In this document: positions 1 to 5,929 of the stretch, one piece after another
Numbering within the stretch: position 1 is the stretch's first letter
Layout: each line of letters starts with the position of its first letter
NCBI GenBank assembly: GCA_964393115.1
Contig: CAYMST010000291.1
Span: 1 to 5,929 of the forward strand
Source: CAYMST01 sp964393115
GTDB taxonomy: Bacteria > Bacteroidota > Bacteroidia > Cytophagales > Cyclobacteriaceae
DNA length: 5,929 nucleotides
Direction of reading: 5' to 3'
Notes under the pieces: generated by a model
The model's database searches: none
Told to the model about the DNA's origin: nothing
Seen by the model: only the letters and a program-made list of their open reading frames with translations
Position numbers and translations under genes: made by a program

Positions 1-2124
1 CTCACGCGCAGAGGTCCTGGAGTCTTCTGCAAGCTTTCGTATCTCCTCGGCCACCACGGCGAAACCTCTACCCGCATCTCCCGCCTGAGCTGCTTCAATG
101 GCTGCGTTCAGCGCCAAAAGGTTAGTCTGGGACGCTATATCTGTAATGATCCCAAGGACCCTGGTAATTTCCTTTGATCGCTCGGTTAACACTTTTATTG
201 ATTCATTGGTATCCTTGGCAAAAGCTTTGATGTCATTCATACTAAAGCCGACTTTGTTGACCATTTTCAGTCCTTTTTCGGAGCTTTCAGAAACCATGTG
301 AGCTGCTTTGTTTATCTCCTCAGATTTTTCCCCCATGGTGTTAGCTGAAGACAGAATCGTCTCTACCAGGTTTGAGGACTCATCTACTTTGCTCACCTGC
401 GTTTGAGCGCCGCTGCTCATCTGGGCAATGGCGGAGGCTATTTCACCCGTATTGGTGTTCATCTCCTCGCTGGCTACCAGCATCTCATTGGATGAGGTAC
501 TGATTTCATTTGCATTATCCACAATTCCTCCAAGAAGCAGGTTTAGGTTGTCGAGTGCAGTATTCAGGTTTTGGGTTAAATTTAGGATATCGCCCTTTGC
601 AGCTTCGGTATATCTCACTGATAAGTCCCCCTCAGCCATCGAGTTGGCAATCTCACTGAGGATACCCATCGGCTTGGAGACAGACCCCAACAGGTTATTA
701 ATTGACTCACTCAGTTCTTTCCATGCACCCGACTTTCCGTCCCCCCTCATCCGGGTAGAGAGGTCGCCTTCTTCTCCCAGCTGTACTACTTCATTGGTTT
801 CATCTATTACAGCTCGCAGGTTATTTCTCATGGCTATCAATGAATTCCCAAGCACATCATTTTCTCCTGCGCTTTCAAAATCTGCAGTGAGGTTACCCTG
901 GCCTATCTGCTGAGAAAATTCGGATTTCTTGTTGAGTTCAAACATCAGACGGTTCACAGAAACGGCGATTTCTCCAATTTCATCGTTTGCCTTTACTTCC
1001 ACTTGCTTGGTCATATCCAATTCCCCTTTGGCCAGACTTTTCAGCAGGTCATTAGAGACCTCAAGAGATTCGCTGATCTGCTTTGACATCCTCCACACCA
1101 CAGCTGTTAACAGAATCAAACCAATAATTCCAACGATAACCGTCACTAGCAATGTACTATTGAATTCCGCGGTTATTTCAGAAACAGGAACCACTAAAAC
1201 TGCGGACCAGGCGTACTTGGATCGTCCGATAGGAATCGGAGAAAAGGAAACATATACTTCCTCGCCCAACAGATCATCATACGCGGTAAAAGAGTACTTC
1301 TCGCCTGTCCAGATTTTAGCTTGGATTTCACTCATTCTCTCTTTCACAAAGCTTAACGTGTCCATGCTGAGATTAAAGTACGATGGGTCTTTTGAGGCTA
1401 CTATCTTTCCTTCGTAGGTAAGCAGCAATGCGTACGCATTTTGATAGTACATGGTATCCACATTGGAAATATCCTGATAGTCATCAACAGACATATCTGA
1501 ACCGATAAGACCCGCAAACCTTCCATCGACCTCCAATCTTATCACCGGAGAGATTCCTAAAAGTGAATCTCGTTGCGCGGAGGTATAATCATAGTCCGCA
1601 TACCAGTAGGGTTCTGTCAGAATCTCTTTTTCTGTAGGATCACCTCTCATCAGCTCATAAATAGAACTTCCTCTAGAGCCATCCATATTAGCAAGTTCGG
1701 TAGAAGACTGTATTGTTCCATTGCTCATATATGAATTAAAGCGCTCCCGTCCATACTCATGGTCCCAGTCATCATCTAAAAACTCATATTGCCAGTTCAT
1801 CCAGGTGGCATCATATTTTGGATAGATAGTCAATACTTCATCCAGCAATGCCTTCCTCAATTTATTTCGTTCTTCGTCAGGCAGAAAAATCATCTCTTTT
1901 ACGGCGGCAGCCATGGTTCTGGCCACAGCTAAATCTTCCTCTACAATCGCCTTTATTTCGCCTGCCTTTTCTCTTGAGTAGGAATCGGCAAGTTTTTTTG
2001 CTTCGGTTATTGCACTTGACCTTAGATTATATGCGATATAACCAAGAGTCAATGTATATATCAGAACAGTTACTCCCAGGATAAGGAATATCATCTTTTT
2101 CCGAATAGTAAAGTCTCTAAACAT
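1..2124 (-). CDS. Methyl-accepting chemotaxis protein, dCache sensor and multiple HAMP-like units (partial, C-terminus beyond base 1)
   Basis: Transmembrane chemoreceptor that should sense a periplasmic ligand and modulate CheA through CheW. The minus-strand frame is open for 708 codons from ATG at 2124 to the window edge. Residues 1-10 are short and basic, followed by a first membrane helix (about 11-33). Residues about 35-322 form the extracytoplasmic part: the pattern YWYAD (173-177) followed by DGRFAGLIGSD (200-210) is typical of the membrane-distal half of a dCache_1 domain. A second membrane helix covers about 323-344. HAMP-like units follow, with repeated 'GxL' turns near residues 367, 409, 456 and 500. 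The signalling tip is unmistakable at about 657-690 (ITDIASQTNLLALNAAIEAA, then GRGFAVVAEE). The start at 2124 keeps the basic leader; Met11 is the only near alternative and would remove it. A weak AAAAGAAAA stretch replaces a Shine-Dalgarno. The gene follows cheW by 17 bases, so they are probably one operon. The family call is secure; the ligand is unknown. Confidence 0.96.
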   Translation of the reverse strand, partial: MFRDFTIRKKMIFLILGVTVLIYTLTLGYIAYNLRSSAITEAKKLADSYSREKAGEIKAIVEEDLAVARTMAAAVKEMIFLPDEERNKLRKALLDEVLTIYPKYDATWMNWQYEFLDDDWDHEYGRERFNSYMSNGTIQSSTELANMDGSRGSSIYELMRGDPTEKEILTEPYWYADYDYTSAQRDSLLGISPVIRLEVDGRFAGLIGSDMSVDDYQDISNVDTMYYQNAYALLLTYEGKIVASKDPSYFNLSMDTLSFVKERMSEIQAKIWTGEKYSFTAYDDLLGEEVYVSFSPIPIGRSKYAWSAVLVVPVSEITAEFNSTLLVTVIVGIIGLILLTAVVWRMSKQISESLEVSNDLLKSLAKGELDMTKQVEVKANDEIGEIAVSVNRLMFELNKKSEFSQQIGQGNLTADFESAGENDVLGNSLIAMRNNLRAVIDETNEVVQLGEEGDLSTRMRGDGKSGAWKELSESINNLLGSVSKPMGILSEIANSMAEGDLSVRYTEAAKGDILNLTQNLNTALDNLNLLLGGIVDNANEISTSSNEMLVASEEMNTNTGEIASAIAQMSSGAQTQVSKVDESSNLVETILSSANTMGEKSEEINKAAHMVSESSEKGLKMVNKVGFSMNDIKAFAKDTNESIKVLTERSKEITRVLGIITDIASQTNLLALNAAIEAAQAGDAGRGFAVVAEEIRKLAEDSRTSARE

Positions 2125-2141
2125 GGTAATTAGGTTTTCTT

Positions 2142-2723
2142 TTAATTCTGATAGCTGGTAAAATCTTCGCTGGAGATCATATCCAGAATATTCAGAAGGA
2201 CAATCATCCTGTTATCTAATTTAATAATCCCTTGTAGGAATTTTTGACCAATTACTGATTTAAATGAGGATGCGTTTAGCTGCTCCACTTCACCTTCGGC
2301 CACCATTAATGAATTTGGCACCTGCTCGATAGAAATGGACATTTTATAGGTTTCATGGTCTAGCACTAATAGGTAGTTTCGGTTGGTCCCCATGGAAACC
2401 CCCTTGAAATAGCACTCCAGATCCATCACTCCGTAGATATTGCCCCTGACATTGGACATACCAAGAATGTAATTGGGCATCTGCGGTATTGGTGCCGGAT
2501 CGCTATACTTCACCACTTCTTTTACCACTTCTATTGGAATAGCGTATTCTTCCGCTCCTAACTTGAATACGCAATACTGGTTCTTAACCACCACTTCCTC
2601 ACGTACTAGCTCCTGATCTGGTTTATTTATTTCTCTCGTATTGTTATCTTCGGCGACAGTCTCCTGTTCCAGGGATTTCTCCACATTGCCCGCTTTAGTA
2701 CCAAGGTTAGTTCCTAATGCCAT
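2142..2723 (-). CDS. cheW: CheW-like chemotaxis adaptor protein
   Basis: Cytoplasmic scaffold that couples chemoreceptors to the histidine kinase CheA. The protein has 193 residues. Residues about 1-45 are a polar, charged, low-complexity extension rich in E, N and K. The CheW/SH3-like fold begins near residue 48 (YCVFKLGAEEYAIPIEVVKEV). The diagnostic loop 'ILGMSNVRGNIYGVMDL' lies at 86-102; its NVRG corresponds to the conserved N-(I/L/V)-R-G of CheW proteins. The closing strands 'GIIKLDNRMIVLLNILDM' lie at 165-182. Common CheW proteins are about 150-170 residues, so the extra length is the N-terminal tail. No CheA or response-regulator domain is fused, which argues against CheV. The start at 2723 has no strong Shine-Dalgarno (AAGCAAGCAGA precedes it). 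The next gene, 17 bases downstream, is a chemoreceptor, which suggests this CheW may be dedicated to it; other paralogues in the genome cannot be excluded. Confidence 0.95.
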   Translation of the reverse strand: MALGTNLGTKAGNVEKSLEQETVAEDNNTREINKPDQELVREEVVVKNQYCVFKLGAEEYAIPIEVVKEVVKYSDPAPIPQMPNYILGMSNVRGNIYGVMDLECYFKGVSMGTNRNYLLVLDHETYKMSISIEQVPNSLMVAEGEVEQLNASSFKSVIGQKFLQGIIKLDNRMIVLLNILDMISSEDFTSYQN

Positions 2724-2734
2724 TCTGCTTGCTT

Positions 2735-2761
2735 TAATACCGTATTACTACAAAATTGTAG
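2735..2761. repeat. Two adjacent short dyads upstream of cheW
   Basis: Two perfect inverted repeats lie end to end. The first is TAATAC-C-GTATTA at 2735-2747 (6-base arms, 1-base spacer) and the second is CTACAA-AA-TTGTAG at 2748-2761 (6-base arms, 2-base spacer). They begin 12 bases upstream of the cheW start codon and lie either in its 5' leader or at its promoter. They could be operator half-sites or small leader hairpins. The region is AT-rich, so chance is a real alternative. The symmetry is directly visible; any function is inference. Confidence 0.4.
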
Positions 2762-2878
2762 AATCTGAGGCTAATGATCGGTTCATATTTCACTTAATAT
2801 CGACTCGGTAAAATACTCAAATGATAATAACCAACTTCTTTTTTGATAGAAAAACTGAATTATTTAGAACCTATCTGG

Positions 2879-2939
2879 TTATCTATTTTAATCTTAAATG
2901 ATAATTTCTTTGATCTATTAAGCATTATCTATTAATCTT
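2879..2939. repeat. Repeated TTATCTATT-AATCTT / ATCTATTAA elements in the divergent intergenic region
   Basis: TTATCTATTTTAATCTT (2879-2895) recurs as TTATCTATTAATCTT (2925-2939), differing by a two-base deletion. The core ATCTATTAA also occurs at 2913-2921, exactly 14 bases before its copy at 2927-2935. The copies surround and overlap the candidate promoter of the lipoprotein gene, so they could be binding sites for a regulator. Low-complexity AT-rich DNA could also produce them by chance. Confidence 0.35.
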
Positions 2940-2940
2940 G
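2909..2940 (+). promoter_or_regulatory. Candidate Bacteroidota-type promoter for the lipoprotein gene
   Basis: TTTG at 2909-2912 is followed after 20 bases by TAATCTTG at 2933-2940. This matches the Bacteroidota primary-sigma consensus (-33 TTTG, 19-21 bases, -7 TAnnTTTG) with one mismatch. Transcription would start near 2945, giving a leader of about 20 bases before the ATG at 2966. The spacing and boxes are visible; promoter activity is inferred. I found no equally good match facing the other way for cheW. Confidence 0.5.
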
Positions 2941-2965
2941 AACACGTAAATACAATCATAAGAAA

Positions 2966-3775
2966 ATGAAAATAAAATACTTACCCGTTGTGTTAGCAGG
3001 TTTGTTTGTTGCCTCGTCGTGTAGCAACTCTTCCAATTCGGAGCAAGCAAATACTGAGAAAAAGGAAGAAATTGAAAGTTTCGTTGAAAAGGAGTTCACG
3101 TATCCACTGCCGACCTCTTTTGAGGTTTCTCAAATGCTTGGAAATGCCAGTGCTTCCTATTCCGATGAAATTGTAAATAGTGCAGAGAAAGCTGATGAGT
3201 ATGTTGCTACCTGGCAGAAAGCAGCCAACCTCGGAGTATACGGAGCGGACCTAAGTTACGCTGCCACTTTTGAAAAGACTCAGGAGACCATAGACTTCCT
3301 TGAGGTTAGCAAAAAGCTGATCGATGACCTGAATATTACTTCGGCCTTTAATGTGAGTATGGCTGAACGAGTGGAAAACAACATTGAAAACATCGATTCC
3401 CTGATCTTCATTGTGACAGAGTCTTTCTATGATACCTACAATTACTTAAACCAAAATGGTGAGGAGAAAACTTCGATTCTCGTTATCGCAGGTAGTGTAA
3501 TCGAAGGTCTTCACATTACGTGCGAGCTGATAAAACAAAGTGAGAACAAAGGCGAGCTCATGGGAGTCTTGGCTAACCAAAAAGCGCAGGTTGCTAAATT
3601 GGTGGAGTTGATGGAAACGCATCAGGCTGACGAGAACGTGAGCAAAATCTTACCAAACCTAAGATATATTCAGCTTGTGTATGATCAATTAGGTGAAGAA
3701 TCTGAAATGACGGATGGGCAGTTTTCTGATATCTCCAGCGGAGTGACAGAAATGAGAAATCTGATCGTTGGATAA
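2966..3775 (+). CDS. Uncharacterised Bacteroidota-type lipoprotein, predominantly helical
   Basis: A 269-residue secreted lipoprotein of unknown function. The N-terminus has basic residues (MKIK), a hydrophobic core (LPVVLAGLFVA) and a lipobox-like A-S-S-C with Cys19 as the predicted lipidated residue, so signal peptidase II processing is likely. Residues 20-42 form a Ser/Asn then Glu/Lys-rich linker. The rest looks almost wholly alpha-helical with no catalytic motif I recognise. The most distinctive stretches are TYPLPTSFEVSQML (45-58), LGVYGADLSYA (89-99), TESFYDTYNYL (151-161) and AGSVIEGLHI (175-184). Their Gly/Tyr-rich motifs look like those of a conserved family, and I have an impression of similar unnamed Bacteroidota proteins, unverified. 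The start has no Shine-Dalgarno but an A-rich leader. It lies divergent from the chemotaxis genes and upstream of an ABC transporter on the same strand. It could be a partner of that transporter, but a strong terminator separates them. Coding and lipoprotein calls are firm; the function is unknown. Confidence 0.93.
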   Translation: MKIKYLPVVLAGLFVASSCSNSSNSEQANTEKKEEIESFVEKEFTYPLPTSFEVSQMLGNASASYSDEIVNSAEKADEYVATWQKAANLGVYGADLSYAATFEKTQETIDFLEVSKKLIDDLNITSAFNVSMAERVENNIENIDSLIFIVTESFYDTYNYLNQNGEEKTSILVIAGSVIEGLHITCELIKQSENKGELMGVLANQKAQVAKLVELMETHQADENVSKILPNLRYIQLVYDQLGEESEMTDGQFSDISSGVTEMRNLIVG

Positions 3776-3796
3776 TCATAATCTAAAGTATATTTT
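3768..3796 (+). promoter_or_regulatory. Weak candidate promoter for the ABC transporter gene
   Basis: TTG at 3768-3770, inside the last codons of the lipoprotein gene, is followed after 18 bases by TATATTTT at 3789-3796, a one-mismatch fit to TAnnTTTG. The spacing is one base short of the usual 19-21. If used, transcription would start near 3802, around the base of the terminator stem, so the hairpin would form the 5' leader of the ABC mRNA. Read-through from the lipoprotein gene is the alternative. Confidence 0.25.
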
Positions 3797-3799
3797 TAG

Positions 3800-3828
3800 A
3801 GCCTCAACACGCAGTTGAGGCTTTTTTT
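3800..3828 (+). terminator. Rho-independent terminator after the lipoprotein gene
   Basis: The stem is AGCCTCAAC (3800-3808) pairing with GTTGAGGCT (3814-3822), with a five-base loop ACGCA, and the run of seven T covers 3822-3828. All nine pairs are Watson-Crick. The hairpin begins 24 bases after the lipoprotein stop. No T-run follows the stem on the minus strand, so it is unidirectional. It ends only five bases before the next start codon. Confidence 0.9.
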
Positions 3829-3833
3829 ATACT

Positions 3834-5929
3834 ATGACAGAATCGATCATAAACGCACTCGTACATCTTTTGGCCATTATTGAGAGTGCCAAAGAAGACA
3901 CTGAAATCGTCGATTCTGGCGAACTAGTAATACGTCCGTACCTACACAAAAACCTCAATAACGATACCCTTACCGCCGAGTACATAAAGCTATTCTATGA
4001 TTACCTGAATTTCTACAAAAGTCAGCCTACCACAACCAATGATGATGGGCTAACAGTGGATAGTACAAGTATTCTTCAGATAGCCAAGATCTGCAATCAA
4101 CTAAATAAAGAGCTGCTTCGATCCGAACGACTCATCGTTTTCATGCAGCTGATGGAGTTGATCAGGGCGGATAAAAAAATCACCGCTAAGGAAGAAGAAT
4201 TTGCCGCCCTTGTAGCCTTGAACTTCAACCTCGATCAGGATGACGTTACCAACCTGAAACACTTCATACTACGTCCCGATACCCCAGAGCTTGACAAGCG
4301 GCGCATCTTGTTGATAGATAACAAGCAGACAGAATGGCCCGAGGAGATGGCCTGGATCATACGAAAGAAAAAGAATAAAGATCAGGCTCGGCACCTATAC
4401 ATACAAAACCTATTTGGAAGGATACTCATTCTCTATCTCAAGAGTGTCGACACGTTTGTTTTCAGGTACGATGGCCCATTGAACTTATTCCTGGAGGGAG
4501 GCAAGATCATCCGGGAGAAATCATACATCCTGAAGCCTGGCTCAATCATCAAAGGACCCAATATATCCTCCATTTATGAGTCGGAGGTCACCAAGCAGTT
4601 TATTCAGGATGAATCAAATACGCGAGTAGTCCTGGCTGGAGAGAATGTTCAGTACTCTTTTAAGAGCAGCAGCAACGGACTAAAGTCCTTTTCCTTCTCT
4701 GAAGATTCCGGGAGGCTGATTGGAATCATGGGGGGAAGCGGTACCGGTAAGAGTACCTTAATGAACATTCTCAACGGGAAAATCCCGCCCGATGACGGAC
4801 GAATACACATCAACGGGTTTTCGCTGGATCAGGCGTCGATCGAGGGAGTAATCGGGTATGTCCCGCAAGACGATCTTCTTTTTGAGGAACTTACGGTCTA
4901 CCAAAACTTATACTTTAACGCCAAAACGTGCTTTAGTGATTTTTCAGAGGAGCTAATCGATCGGACGGTCAACAAGGTGCTGGAAGACCTGGACCTTGAA
5001 GAGATCAAAGACCTGAAGGTGGGCGACCCGCTGAACAAGACCATTTCAGGAGGACAAAGGAAGAGGCTAAACATCGCCCTGGAGCTCATGCGGGAGCCTT
5101 CCATCCTATTCGTTGACGAGCCGACCTCCGGTCTTTCCTCCATGGATTCAGAGAAGATGATGCTCTTACTGAAAGACCTGGCCAGGAAAGGGAAGCTGGT
5201 GGTGGCTATCATTCATCAGCCCTCGTCAGAAATCTTCAAGTTGTTTGACAAGCTATGGATCCTGGATAAGGGTGGCTACCCTATCTATAATGGAAACCCC
5301 ATCGATGCGGTCGTCTATTTCAAAACCATGAACACCCAGGTAAACGCTGCGGAGAGCGAATGCCCCCGCTGTGGCAACGTGATCCCTGAGCAGATCCTTC
5401 AGATCATAGAGGCACGTGAAATCGACGATCGTGGCAGGAGCACCCGAAAAAGACGTGTTAACCCCTCTATGTGGTACCAGAAGTACCAGGAGAATATCTT
5501 ACCGCAGCTGGTGAAACTGAAGTACGAAACCGCACTCCCTCCTACTAACTTCAGCATCCCAGACGCCTGGAAGCAGTTCAAAATATTTAGCAAAAGAAAC
5601 CTTCTTTCCAAGCTTGCCAATCGCCAGTATATCCTGATCAACTTACTGGAAGCACCGCTGCTTGCCTTTATCCTGGGTTACTTTTCGAAATATTCGCCAG
5701 AAAATACCTACGCCTTTTCTGAAAACATCAACCTCCCGGTATACCTTTTTATGGCAATCGTGGTGGCTCTGTTTATGGGGTTGACGGTCAGTGCCCAGGA
5801 GATCTACAAGGACCGACAGATCCTTGAGCGGGAGTCCTTCCTCAACTTGTCACGCTTTAGTTACATTAATTCAAAGATCAGCTTCCTCTTCGTGCTTTCT
5901 TCGATACAAACGCTCGCCTTCGTGCTGTT
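3834..5929 (+). CDS. ABCG/White-like ABC half-transporter with N-terminal TerB-like domain (partial, C-terminus beyond base 5929)
   Basis: ATP-binding cassette fused to a membrane domain; the open frame runs 698 codons to the edge. Residues about 96-150 resemble TerB (tellurite-resistance-like), with helices around LMELIRADKKITAKEEEF (106-123). Residues about 205-265 look beta-rich and unassigned, possibly a degenerate FHA-like module. The nucleotide-binding domain has Walker A GGSGTGKST (300-308), Q-loop Gln345, signature SGGQRKR (405-411), Walker B FVDE (426-429) and H-loop His461. The D-loop reads SGLSS, where a canonical cassette has SGLD. A CPRC pair (Cys510, Cys513) follows. Membrane helices begin near 600-620 and 636-655, then comes an ABCG-like EIYKDRQILERE, and a third helix reaches the edge. 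NBD-before-TMD order and the 'IMGGSGTGKST' and 'DEPTSGL' wording fit the ABCG/White group. An in-frame TGA at 3816 makes ATG 3834 the first start. The substrate cannot be inferred. Despite the TerB-like part, I see no basis for calling it a tellurite-resistance gene. Confidence 0.93.
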   Translation, partial: MTESIINALVHLLAIIESAKEDTEIVDSGELVIRPYLHKNLNNDTLTAEYIKLFYDYLNFYKSQPTTTNDDGLTVDSTSILQIAKICNQLNKELLRSERLIVFMQLMELIRADKKITAKEEEFAALVALNFNLDQDDVTNLKHFILRPDTPELDKRRILLIDNKQTEWPEEMAWIIRKKKNKDQARHLYIQNLFGRILILYLKSVDTFVFRYDGPLNLFLEGGKIIREKSYILKPGSIIKGPNISSIYESEVTKQFIQDESNTRVVLAGENVQYSFKSSSNGLKSFSFSEDSGRLIGIMGGSGTGKSTLMNILNGKIPPDDGRIHINGFSLDQASIEGVIGYVPQDDLLFEELTVYQNLYFNAKTCFSDFSEELIDRTVNKVLEDLDLEEIKDLKVGDPLNKTISGGQRKRLNIALELMREPSILFVDEPTSGLSSMDSEKMMLLLKDLARKGKLVVAIIHQPSSEIFKLFDKLWILDKGGYPIYNGNPIDAVVYFKTMNTQVNAAESECPRCGNVIPEQILQIIEAREIDDRGRSTRKRRVNPSMWYQKYQENILPQLVKLKYETALPPTNFSIPDAWKQFKIFSKRNLLSKLANRQYILINLLEAPLLAFILGYFSKYSPENTYAFSENINLPVYLFMAIVVALFMGLTVSAQEIYKDRQILERESFLNLSRFSYINSKISFLFVLSSIQTLAFVL

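Noticed and set aside
98..2084. Plus-strand open frames at 98-301, 428-913, 929-1417 and 1848-2084
   Set aside because: All lie antisense to the chemoreceptor gene, whose frame is open throughout and carries clear dCache, HAMP and MCP motifs. Their products are low-complexity, Ser/Leu-rich and motif-free, as expected for shadow frames.
2751..2758. Minus-strand CAATTTTG as a -7 box for cheW
   Set aside because: It resembles TAnnTTTG, but no TTG lies 19-21 bases upstream on that strand, so I do not call a promoter.
2724..2965. Possible small gene or structured RNA in the divergent intergenic region
   Set aside because: No start-stop pair with coding character and no extended stem or riboswitch-like architecture was found; only short dyads, repeats and one promoter match are visible.
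3594..3779. Minus-strand 61-codon frame over the end of the lipoprotein gene
   Set aside because: Antisense to a well-supported lipoprotein gene, with no recognisable domain and no promoter of its own.
3834..4290. Tellurite-resistance function for the ABC protein because of its TerB-like part
   Set aside because: TerB-like domains occur in many unrelated architectures, and no other ter genes are visible. The domain resemblance does not support a resistance phenotype.
4898..5641. Minus-strand frames at 4898-5212 and 5399-5641
   Set aside because: Both are antisense to the ABC transporter. They overlap the signature, Walker B and linker-to-membrane regions, and their products look like reverse-strand artefacts.

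Overview
The window looks like chromosomal DNA from a free-living bacterium of the phylum Bacteroidota, most likely a Cytophagales-type marine or soil organism. Three things point that way. The starts lack Shine-Dalgarno sequences and have AT-rich leaders. The best promoter match is of the Bacteroidota type (TTTG, 20 bases, TAnnTTTG-like). The right-hand ABC protein has a TerB-like N-terminus and a CxxC insert, which I associate with that phylum. The assignment rests on sequence style, not on a search.

Left half (1-2723, minus strand): a two-gene chemosensory unit. A CheW adaptor gene (2142-2723) is followed after 17 bases by a transmembrane methyl-accepting chemotaxis protein (2124 to beyond base 1). 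The receptor has an extracytoplasmic dCache-type sensor, a run of HAMP-like units and the canonical MCP hairpin tip. Its C-terminus lies outside the window. Receptor and adaptor would act together in an array that controls a CheA kinase encoded elsewhere.

Centre (2724-2965): a 242-base AT-rich divergent intergenic region. It holds a plausible promoter for the rightward gene, repeats of an ATCTATTAA-like element around that promoter, and two back-to-back short dyads just upstream of cheW.

Right half (2966-5929, plus strand): an uncharacterised, mostly helical lipoprotein (2966-3775), a strong intrinsic terminator (about 3800-3828), and then, only five bases after the T-tract, a large ABCG/White-like ABC half-transporter (3834 to beyond 5929). 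In that protein a TerB-like domain and an unassigned beta-rich segment precede the nucleotide-binding domain, and the membrane domain begins before the window ends. The lipoprotein and transporter are adjacent and co-directional, so a shared envelope function is plausible. The sequence does not reveal a substrate.

No RNA genes, mobile elements, CRISPR arrays or signs of recent transfer were seen. The best lead for something undescribed is the lipoprotein plus TerB-ABCG pair and the hairpin at their junction.
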